Source of the DNA: Calditrichia bacterium
GTDB taxonomy: Bacteria > Calditrichota > Calditrichia > RBG-13-44-9
Assembly (NCBI GenBank): GCA_026991005.1
Contig: JALXCH010000472.1
Span: 1-13,750, forward strand
Length of the DNA: 13,750 nt
Reading direction: 5' to 3'
Below are positions 5,693 to 12,544 of this stretch, piece by piece; position 1 is the stretch's first letter, and every line of letters starts with the position of its first letter. A program made the position numbers and the translations under genes. The notes below the pieces were generated by a model. It had not been told where the DNA came from. It saw only the letters and a list, made by a program, of their open reading frames with translations, and did not search any database.

Positions 5693-7126
5693 ATGAAGCC
5701 AGGAAACTATCGTCGTACCAAAATCGTGGCTACGCTGGGGCCTGCCACGCAGTCCGATAAGATGATTCGCCAGCTGGTACGGGCCGGGGTCAACGTGTTC
5801 CGGTTAAATTTTTCTCACGGAGACCATGCTTCCCATCTGGAAACAATTCGCACAATTCAGAAAATTCGGGAAGAGGAAAGTGTGCCGGTGGCTATTTTGC
5901 AGGATCTAAGCGGCCCCAAAATCCGGGTTGGCGCTATCGATGGAGATGGAATGGATTTGAAAGCGGGAGATGAATTGGTGCTGGATGCTGCCCGCACCGA
6001 GCCGGGACGAGATAATGTGGTGGGGGTGAATTACTCCGGTTTTGCCGAGGATGTCTATCCCGGTGCACGGCTTCTGCTGGCAGATGGTGACCTGGAGCTT
6101 AAAGTGAAAAGAATCGAAGGTTCCCGGGTTATCTGCGAGATTGTGCGGGGCGGAAAGTTATCTTCGCACAAAGGGGTTAATTTCCCCTCGGGGAGTTTCA
6201 ATATTCCCGCTTTAACCGAGAAGGATGTCCGGGATCTGGAGTTCGGTCTGGAGTATGGAATTGATTTGGTGGCGATGTCCTTCGTACGCTCGGATTCCGA
6301 TCTGGAAGATGCCCATCGGGTGTTTCAACGGAAGGGGCGTACGGTTCCCCTGATTGCTAAAATCGAAAAGCACGAAGCGCTGGAGAATCTGGATGCCATT
6401 ATTGAGCGCGCAGATGGGATTATGGTTGCCCGGGGTGATCTGGGAGTGGAGGTGGAAGTGGAGCGAGTGCCGGTGCTGCAAAAGGAAATCATTCGTAAAT
6501 CGAACTTACAGGCTAAGCCGGTGATTACCGCAACCCAGATGCTGCGCTCCATGGTGGAATCCCCTTATCCTACCCGCGCCGAAGTCACCGATGTAGCCAA
6601 TGCCATTCTGGATGGCAGCGATGCCGTGATGCTTTCGGAAGAAACGGCAGTGGGCAAGTATCCGGTAAAAGCCGTGGAAATGATGGCGCGGGTAGCCCGG
6701 CAGGTGGAATCCATCTACCCGTTTTTGCGCAGTAAACTGCAACGGGCGGCACGGGAAAATCTCGACCCCACCGATTCGGTTGCCCATTCGGCAGTGGTAC
6801 TGGCCGAAGATATTCATTCCCCATTGATTATCTGCGTTACCCGCAGCGGTTACACGGCCCGGAAAATTTCCCATCTGCGCCCCCGCAGCTTAATTTTCGC
6901 ACTCACACCCGATGACGAAGTGTTCTTTCAACTGGCATTGCTCTGGGGGGTGATCCCGGCAAAATATCCTCTGGAACACGATTTGAATAAACTGATGAGC
7001 GATGCCGTGCACATGGCCAAACGAAAGCAACTGATACGTAAAGGTGAGGCGTATGTGCTAACCAGTGGCTTCCCCCTGGGTGCACCGGGTTCTATTAACC
7101 AGATTACCGGCGATGTGGTACGCTGA
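5693..7126 (+). CDS. pyk: Pyruvate kinase
   Basis: This 477-residue enzyme converts phosphoenolpyruvate and ADP to pyruvate and ATP, the last step of glycolysis. The domain order is normal. The barrel opens with TKIVATLGPATQS, then RLNFSHGDHASH and the B-domain after GPKIRVG (74-80). The active-site signature IAKIEKHEAL (221-230) contains the catalytic Lys223 and metal ligand Glu225, followed by GIMVARGDLGVEV with Asp249. KPVITATQML and TRAEVTDVANAILDGSDAVMLSEET follow, then the regulatory C domain. No C-terminal phosphohistidine-type extension is present. Lys76 occupies the position that is Glu117 in rabbit muscle enzyme, with Leu72, Ser73 and Val79 around it; this is the pattern of K+-independent enzymes. 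AGGA at 5682-5685 precedes the ATG by 7 nt. The gene is complete and its position in a stress-protein operon suggests co-expression with usp. Confidence 0.97.
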   Translation: MKPGNYRRTKIVATLGPATQSDKMIRQLVRAGVNVFRLNFSHGDHASHLETIRTIQKIREEESVPVAILQDLSGPKIRVGAIDGDGMDLKAGDELVLDAARTEPGRDNVVGVNYSGFAEDVYPGARLLLADGDLELKVKRIEGSRVICEIVRGGKLSSHKGVNFPSGSFNIPALTEKDVRDLEFGLEYGIDLVAMSFVRSDSDLEDAHRVFQRKGRTVPLIAKIEKHEALENLDAIIERADGIMVARGDLGVEVEVERVPVLQKEIIRKSNLQAKPVITATQMLRSMVESPYPTRAEVTDVANAILDGSDAVMLSEETAVGKYPVKAVEMMARVARQVESIYPFLRSKLQRAARENLDPTDSVAHSAVVLAEDIHSPLIICVTRSGYTARKISHLRPRSLIFALTPDDEVFFQLALLWGVIPAKYPLEHDLNKLMSDAVHMAKRKQLIRKGEAYVLTSGFPLGAPGSINQITGDVVR

Positions 7127-7213
7127 GGGAAATGGGTAAGGGATATTGCTTAACCTCTTGTTCTTTAGTAAATTACGGAAAGAGAGAAACGGATTGGACA
7201 GAAGGAAGAAATC

Positions 7214-8017
7214 ATGACGGAATTTCAAAAACACCTTTATTTAATCCTTTACCCAAACGAAGCACTGGTGGCTTCGGAATTGAGTCCTGAAGAGTTTGGC
7301 CGGCATTATGCGGTGGGAAGTCCCAAGCATTTTAGCGGAAAGGTGATTTTTGCGGAGATTCACCTGGATTTCCGGAACGATTATTTTCAGATTGAGGAAT
7401 ATTTGAAACGTACCGTTTCGGGAATGCCCGGGATTCCCAAAAAGACCAAATTCATTAAATCCTACCGGGTGCTGGAACACATCGATTTTACCTCGATTCT
7501 GGCGCTGTATCTGGTTACGGTGGATGGACAGGTACTCAAGCTGGAACGCAGCAGCGATTTTACACGTTTCCAGCAACCCCGGCGCTTGCGGATTTATCAG
7601 GAAATCTGCCCTCTGCAACTCCTGGTGGCTTCGAATCTCGACCCTCTCCAGTTTGGGAAGTACATCACCATCGAAACCGAATCCAAGGGCGCTCCCAAAA
7701 TATTTTTCACCCAGTACAAACTCGATGTGGAAAAATTACTCTCCCTTCGCGATGTGCAATCTCTTACAGCTTCCCCTTTGCCTAATATTAATGTAAGCAA
7801 TTTAATTTCTGCCATACTGGAGTTGGTGAACAATCCGGATAAACGCACGAAGACCATTAGTTTAAATGAAGTATTCGGGCAAATCTCTTATTCCCAGATC
7901 CAGCACGGTTTCTGGTTAGCGGAACCAGACCATATCATCTTCTTCCCCATGCCTTCTGAGGAAGAACTGGAAGAGAAGCATTATACCTGGTGGAAAAGCG
8001 TCTATCGTTCGGATTGA
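7214..8017 (+). CDS. Protein of unknown function with an internal duplication
   Basis: I do not recognise a family for this 267-residue protein. It has no signal peptide, no obvious membrane segment and no metal-binding cysteine cluster, so a cytoplasmic location is likely. An internal repeat is visible: residues 18-53 and 137-172 align without gaps at an offset of 119. They share LVAS, L-x-P-x-x-F-G, a Lys, a Phe, and Leu-Asp at the end (for example LVASELSPEEFG against LVASNLDPLQFG). A region rich in beta-strand-forming residues follows each copy, so two copies of one small domain are likely. The start at ATG 7214 is supported by AAGGAAG (7202-7208). It follows pyruvate kinase by 87 nt on the same strand and precedes a strong terminator, so it is probably the last gene of the operon. 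The codon pattern matches its neighbours, with no sign of recent transfer. Confidence 0.75.
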   Translation: MTEFQKHLYLILYPNEALVASELSPEEFGRHYAVGSPKHFSGKVIFAEIHLDFRNDYFQIEEYLKRTVSGMPGIPKKTKFIKSYRVLEHIDFTSILALYLVTVDGQVLKLERSSDFTRFQQPRRLRIYQEICPLQLLVASNLDPLQFGKYITIETESKGAPKIFFTQYKLDVEKLLSLRDVQSLTASPLPNINVSNLISAILELVNNPDKRTKTISLNEVFGQISYSQIQHGFWLAEPDHIIFFPMPSEEELEEKHYTWWKSVYRSD

Positions 8018-8039
8018 AGCGGTTTAAAATCGGGTTGGA

Positions 8040-8073
8040 AAAAGCCAGGCTCGCGGGAACCTGGCTTTTATTT
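8040..8073. terminator. Bidirectional Rho-independent terminator between convergent genes
   Basis: A perfect 10-bp stem is formed by AAAAGCCAGG (8040-8049) and CCTGGCTTTT (8060-8069) around a 10-nt loop. On the + strand it runs into TTTTATTTT; on the - strand the opposite arm runs into a T-run from the A-stretch beginning at 8039. It lies 22 nt after the + strand stop at 8017 and about 40 nt beyond the - strand gene end at 8110, so it can end transcripts from both sides. Confidence 0.9.
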
Positions 8074-8109
8074 TGGGTAAAAGAATCGTTTGGGTGCCTT
8101 AGCAAAGGA

Positions 8110-9939
8110 TCAGGGAGCTATGATGACCGAAATCAGAGCGCTTCCCACATTGCCGGAAGTATCATAACCCTTCACATAAATCGAATGAGAACCTCCGCCT
8201 CCGTAATTGGAGGTGTCCCAGTCGTACCGATACGGATAGGTATTATCGGTGAATTTCAAGATGCCGTCGATGTAAAATTCCACGTAATCCACAGCCACAT
8301 TGTCGTTAACCTCCGCTACTATCGCAACCGTATCGCCAGTAGTGTAGGTATTTCCGCTCACGGGATAGATGATTGTGACCACAGGAGGAATATCATCTGT
8401 ATTCACAACGGTTACCCCAAGCACCTGAGTAGTACCAACATTACCTGCGGCGTCGTAGGCTTTGGCGAAAAGGGTATGCGAACTGTTGTTGCTGTATCCG
8501 GAAATATCCCAGTAGTAGGTGTAAGAGGCTGTGCTATCGGTATGCACGTAAGCACCATCCACATAGAAATCGACTTTGGTTACACCCACATTATCCGTTG
8601 CTTTCACGCTCACGGTAATGTTTTCGGTAATAACCTGGCCGCTTCGGGGATAAATGAAGCTTACGCTGGGTGGTGTTACATCTGGCAAAGCAATGGTGAC
8701 GTTTTGTTCGGGGGTTTGGGTGGAATTTCCCGCAGCATCGTAAGCAATAGCGGATAGGGAATGTCTGCTTCCCGGCAGAAGGCTGCTGGTGTCCCATACG
8801 TACTCATAAGGGGGGGTGGCATCTACCCCGGATAATATTCCATCAATATAAAATTCCACATTGGTGACCCCTATATTATCACTAGCATTTGCCACAACGG
8901 TAACGGTGCCGGAAATGGTAGCATCAGCGGGAGGATAACTAATAAAAACTTCAGGAGGAATGTTATCTACAACGTGAGAACTGGCTATGGTTACATTAAC
9001 CACCGGGGAAATTCCCTGATTCTGGTTGGTATCGTAAGCGTACAACACCAAGCTGTGTTCACTTCCGTAAGTTAGTTGAGAGACAATCCATTCAAATTTC
9101 CAGGGAGGGGCAGTAAGGGTTCCTCTTTTCTCGCCATCAATGTACAGTTCCACTCGCTGGATGCCAATATTGTCTGTAACCTTGGCCAGAATATTTACCG
9201 TATCTACCACAACACTGCCATTTCTGGGATGAAGAATATTGGCGATGGGTGGAGTATTGTCTATGATGATATCGCTCTCAACCGTAACATTCACTACATT
9301 GGAATAGCGGGCTAGTCCTTTAAAATTATAAGCGCGGGCAAAAAGGGTATGTGGACTCCCGTTAATATATCTGTTTACCACCCACAAAAAGTCGAATGGA
9401 ATTTCGGTGCTGGTATGTTGAAGATAACCATCCACATAATATTCCACATAATCGATTTTGTTTTCGTTGTCGAAACTGGGAACGACCCGTACCGTATCGC
9501 TCACTACGGAACCGGAAGGAGGATAAATGATGGAAACAACAGGTGGTGTGGAATCGGTGGGAGATATGGAGCGAATCTGTACTGAAATGCTGGTGGCATA
9601 ACCCGGATTCCCGCTATGATCCACGGCAAATGCACCAATATAATGGGTACTGTTTGGAGCCAAACTGTCTGTATTCCAGATAAATTCAAAGGGCTCCTTA
9701 GTTGTTTCGAACGCCCGCTTACCATCAATGTACACGGCGACATGATCGATGCCATCGTTATCGTTGGCACCAATAATGATGGGGACAGCCCCGGATACCA
9801 CCTGGTTGTTCGAAGGATGCACAATATAAACATTGGGGGGAAGAACATCCCGCGGTTGGGGATAACTACACTGGAGTACCAATAAAGAGAGAAATAGTAA
9901 ACCAATCAGAAGTAGTTTCGCCATTATTCTGGAAATCAT
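8110..9939 (-). CDS. Exported, probable lipoprotein with six tandem Ig-like (Big_7-type) repeats
   Basis: This 609-residue surface or periplasmic protein starts with a signal peptide (Arg4, hydrophobic 7-23) ending LLVLQC at Cys24. Cys24 suggests lipid attachment, but Gln at -1 is atypical for a lipobox. The rest is six consecutive repeats of about 90 residues: roughly 33-123, 131-221, 229-318, 328-416, 422-512 and 518-609. Each has PP-x-V near the start, Y-P, a D-N/D-G-V core, V-E-F/Y-Y-x-D-G, an aromatic-x-W strand, and usually H-S/T-L...A-Y-D...G-N near the end. This matches bacterial Ig-like domains of the Big_7 type, which act as spacers or carbohydrate/adhesion modules. No enzyme domain and no obvious type IX sorting domain is present; the protein ends with the last repeat. 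On the minus strand AGGAG (9950-9946) lies 6 nt before ATG 9939, supporting that start over Met6. Function is unknown; a cell-surface structural or adhesion role is inferred. Confidence 0.85.
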   Translation of the reverse strand: MISRIMAKLLLIGLLFLSLLVLQCSYPQPRDVLPPNVYIVHPSNNQVVSGAVPIIIGANDNDGIDHVAVYIDGKRAFETTKEPFEFIWNTDSLAPNSTHYIGAFAVDHSGNPGYATSISVQIRSISPTDSTPPVVSIIYPPSGSVVSDTVRVVPSFDNENKIDYVEYYVDGYLQHTSTEIPFDFLWVVNRYINGSPHTLFARAYNFKGLARYSNVVNVTVESDIIIDNTPPIANILHPRNGSVVVDTVNILAKVTDNIGIQRVELYIDGEKRGTLTAPPWKFEWIVSQLTYGSEHSLVLYAYDTNQNQGISPVVNVTIASSHVVDNIPPEVFISYPPADATISGTVTVVANASDNIGVTNVEFYIDGILSGVDATPPYEYVWDTSSLLPGSRHSLSAIAYDAAGNSTQTPEQNVTIALPDVTPPSVSFIYPRSGQVITENITVSVKATDNVGVTKVDFYVDGAYVHTDSTASYTYYWDISGYSNNSSHTLFAKAYDAAGNVGTTQVLGVTVVNTDDIPPVVTIIYPVSGNTYTTGDTVAIVAEVNDNVAVDYVEFYIDGILKFTDNTYPYRYDWDTSNYGGGGSHSIYVKGYDTSGNVGSALISVIIAP

Positions 9940-9956
9940 ATTTGACTCCTACTTAA

Positions 9957-9985
9957 ATTATAGAATTGCCTTAAGATGTTAAAAA
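9957..9985 (-). promoter_or_regulatory. Possible promoter of the Ig-repeat lipoprotein gene
   Basis: On the minus strand a perfect TATAAT lies at 9962-9957. The only -35 candidate at 17 nt is a weak TTTTTA (9985-9980). Transcription would begin near 9950, right at the AGGAG ribosome binding site, giving a leader of only about 11 nt. That short leader is unusual, so the real promoter may lie further upstream. Confidence 0.35.
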
Positions 9986-9992
9986 AACTACA

Positions 9993-10008
9993 ATCAATTA
10001 TGATTGAT
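9993..10008. promoter_or_regulatory. Palindrome in the divergent promoter region, possible operator
   Basis: A perfect inverted repeat ATCAAT (9993-9998), TATG spacer, ATTGAT (10003-10008) lies just upstream of the -35 area of the minus-strand gene. Size and symmetry fit a dimeric transcription factor site. The composition is AT-rich, so chance is possible, and no regulator gene is adjacent. Confidence 0.3.
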
Positions 10009-10262
10009 GTCACATAAAAATGGAGCGGTTCTTTTCCTTTCTCCAGCTTTTTGTAAAAGTTAATCTTTTTTCCGCGGAAACGCACATGAATAATTCCTGG
10101 AATTAAAATAAATTCATGGTTATTATTGTCTAAACATAAATATAAATGGTTAAATTGATGGTTAAAATAGTTTTTTGTTTTCGAGCAGTAAGTTACTTAA
10201 GAGTTGCTTTGAAAAGAAATGTTCTGTTAACTTGTCTTTAAAGAAAAGGTTGTATTTGATTG

Positions 10263-12377
10263 ATGATACACTTTCTGAATCCAGCGGTACTATTTGGACT
10301 TGTTGCCGGTATCATTCCGTTATTAATTCATTTATTAAATCGCAAGAAATTTCGCGAAATTCCTTTCAGTACCGTGCATTTTCTGAAACAGATGTCCCGG
10401 AAGGAAATGCGGCGATTAAAAATTCGCCAGATTCTCCTTTTGATTATCCGTACCCTCATTGTTCTGTTGCTGGTATTGGCTTTTGCCCGGCCTACTCTGA
10501 AGAGCAGCGGTTCGCTTCTGGCAGGGCGCAGCGCCGTGGAAATGGTGTTTTTGCTGGATAACAGTCTCTCATTAAATCGACTGGAAATTGGGGGAAGTTT
10601 GCTGGAGAAGGTGCGCGAAACCTGGTTAAGCCTGGAACCCCTGGCTCATTCCGGCGATCGTATTTCCGTTGTGACGCTGGGAAATCCTCCTGCGGTTCTG
10701 GTTAAGCAGAAACCGTATTCTCCCGGCATCTGGCAGAAGGTTGCTTCGGAGCTTCATCCCGGAGCACTGCGCGGCGATTTTTACACGGCATTGCTGAAAG
10801 CGGTGGGTTGGTTAAAAAACTCGTCCATCTTCCGAAAAGAAATTTTTATCATTTCCGATTTCCAGAAAAGCAACATCCAGGAGAAACAAATTCGGGAGCT
10901 TCTTCAGAGCCTGAATTTCCCGGTTCATTTCTATCTGATTCCGATTACTGCCCCGCCGGTGGAAGATGTTTCGGTCGATAGTGTGGAGATTGTCAATCGG
11001 CTGATCGAAAAAGACCAGGAGCTTCAGATAGAAGCACTGGTGCGCAACAATCATCCGCAGAAATATCTGACTTCGCTGGTTTCGCTGATTCTGGATAATG
11101 TGCGGGTTGCCCGGCAGAACGTTTCCCTGGCACCCGGAGAAGGCAAACTGCTGAATTTCCGGTTTGCCCTTCAACAAAGCGGATTTGTGCGGGGATATGT
11201 GGAGTGCGAAAGCGATATGCTGGCCGAGAACAACCGTTATTATTTCAATTTTTATGTGCCGGACGAGATCGCCCTGTTACATATCGTTCCCGGGGAATCG
11301 TTCCACAGCTACCTACCCCTTATCCTGCAACCGGCGTTGGAAAAGAAGATATTCCGTTATAAACGAATCAATTCCCTGAACTGGTCGAACGTGGATTTTG
11401 CCCGATTCCGGGTGATTGTTCTGGAGGGATTTAATCACATTCCCGAAGGGCTGGCGCTACGCCTGCAGCAATTCGTGCAAACGGGTGGCGGACTCTGGAT
11501 AATCCCCGGCAACCAGATTGTGCCCACCGAAATGAATCGGTTCCTGGAAGCGTTAAAAATGGGGCAGATTCTGGAATTGGCCGGGCATCCCGGGAACACC
11601 ACCGAATTTCTTACCCAGGGGAAAATCCGCTGGGGACATCCCATCTTCGAGCGATTATTTGAGAAAAAGGGAGAACTGCATCCCATCGAGTTTTATGCGT
11701 ACTATCGATATAAACCCACCCGAGGGGAAGAGGTGCTTATTCCCCTGAAAAACGGTGATCCATTATTAAGTACCCGATTCCGGGAAAATGAAAATGTTGC
11801 GTTTTTCACTGTTCCCTTGCAAACGCAATGGACGAATTTATTGTACCGGGGATTTGTCGTCCCCCTTAGTTACCGCCTGTTGTACTATATGGTCGTTCGG
11901 CAGCATCCGGCTGCCATTTCCATTCATACCGGAGAAAAATTTACCTGGCGATTTGAACATTTACCGGCACCCTATCAATTCACGGTGCGTGATCCTTCCA
12001 ATTTGTTGCGGAAGGTAATTCCAACTTTCCGGGGAAAAGCGGTACAGGTTGAAATTCAGGATAATCTGCAGCCCGGCAATTATGAAATCCTCCAGGGAGG
12101 GCATCCCATTGCACTTTATTCGGTGAATCCTGACCCGGAGGAGTCCCGCCAGCAATTTTTAGAGGAGAAGCAACTCCGGAACATCTTTCCCTGGATGCAC
12201 TGGTTCCCTCCGGAGGGTAATATTAGCGAAGCTGTGGAAAAGACGCGTTTTGGTAAAGAACTGTGGCCGTATCTGCTGGGATTGGTTCTGCTGCTGCTTC
12301 TGGTGGAGATGATTCTGGGATATACCGGTTCCCGCAAAGAAGCCGAAAGGTTGCAGCAGGAGCTGGCCAGTGAGTAG
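10263..12377 (+). CDS. BatA-type membrane protein with VWA-like domain (aerotolerance regulator family)
   Basis: This protein of about 704 residues opens with the BatA N-terminal domain (1-80): FLNPAVLFGLVAGIIPLLIH, the basic NRKKFREIPF, HFLKQ, an RRLKIRQ loop and a second membrane segment ending LAFARPTL. A VWA-like domain follows from about 93, with a MIDAS-type DNSLS (99-103), Thr175 and Asp199, so metal binding is plausible. The middle (about 235-335) looks like a beta-sandwich. Residues about 380-418 (VIVLEGF...TGGGLWIIPG) resemble the glutamine-amidotransferase-like fold found in this family. A final membrane helix lies at about 668-687. The large central region is expected outside the cytoplasmic membrane. 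Bat proteins were linked to oxygen tolerance in Bacteroides; the molecular role is unclear. ATG 10263 is chosen; TTG 10260 directly before it is also possible, and the AAGG at 10246-10249 is weak and rather distant. No batB-E or MoxR ATPase gene lies next to it here. Confidence 0.87.
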   Translation: MIHFLNPAVLFGLVAGIIPLLIHLLNRKKFREIPFSTVHFLKQMSRKEMRRLKIRQILLLIIRTLIVLLLVLAFARPTLKSSGSLLAGRSAVEMVFLLDNSLSLNRLEIGGSLLEKVRETWLSLEPLAHSGDRISVVTLGNPPAVLVKQKPYSPGIWQKVASELHPGALRGDFYTALLKAVGWLKNSSIFRKEIFIISDFQKSNIQEKQIRELLQSLNFPVHFYLIPITAPPVEDVSVDSVEIVNRLIEKDQELQIEALVRNNHPQKYLTSLVSLILDNVRVARQNVSLAPGEGKLLNFRFALQQSGFVRGYVECESDMLAENNRYYFNFYVPDEIALLHIVPGESFHSYLPLILQPALEKKIFRYKRINSLNWSNVDFARFRVIVLEGFNHIPEGLALRLQQFVQTGGGLWIIPGNQIVPTEMNRFLEALKMGQILELAGHPGNTTEFLTQGKIRWGHPIFERLFEKKGELHPIEFYAYYRYKPTRGEEVLIPLKNGDPLLSTRFRENENVAFFTVPLQTQWTNLLYRGFVVPLSYRLLYYMVVRQHPAAISIHTGEKFTWRFEHLPAPYQFTVRDPSNLLRKVIPTFRGKAVQVEIQDNLQPGNYEILQGGHPIALYSVNPDPEESRQQFLEEKQLRNIFPWMHWFPPEGNISEAVEKTRFGKELWPYLLGLVLLLLLVEMILGYTGSRKEAERLQQELASE

Positions 12378-12544
12378 AAAAACCCCGGTGTTTTCAAGAC
12401 ATTTTAATGATCCGGGAACAAATTCAACTGGCACAAAAACGAAATTTTCAATAAATTTTAGAGGTCAAGAAAAAAGAAAAAGGAAACAATTTATTCTTTG
12501 TAGAATTATAAATAGCGATTGGAGTTAAAAAAGCTGGTTTTAAT

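Larger units (their letters stand above)
9940..10262. other. AT-rich divergent intergenic region
   Basis: This 323-nt non-coding stretch separates the minus-strand Ig-repeat gene from the plus-strand BatA-like gene and must hold promoters for both. It has AT-rich blocks, a 16-nt palindrome (listed separately) and a weak hairpin between TGGAG (10021-10025) and CTCCA (10041-10045). For the plus-strand gene no -10/-35 pair with good spacing stands out. No RNA gene or open frame with a ribosome binding site was recognised. Confidence 0.6.

Noticed and set aside
6506..6874. Minus-strand open frames inside pyruvate kinase
   Set aside because: Composition shadows of a strongly conserved gene; no ribosome binding site or homology.
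7134..7155. GGGTAAG / CTTAACC hairpin after pyruvate kinase, followed by T-rich sequence
   Set aside because: The stem is short and bulged and the T-tract is interrupted; not convincing as a terminator or attenuator.
7990..8757. Long + strand open frame overlapping the end of the unknown gene and the Ig-repeat gene
   Set aside because: It runs through the terminator and antisense to the well-supported repeat protein; its translation has no domain-like pattern and mirrors the repeats.
8110..9939. Possible DNA-level tandem repeat array
   Set aside because: Repeats are visible at the protein level only; nucleotide copies have diverged too far to be called a DNA repeat.
12384..12416. CCCGG / CCGGG arms after the BatA-like gene
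   Set aside because: Long 23-nt loop and no T-run; not a Rho-independent terminator.
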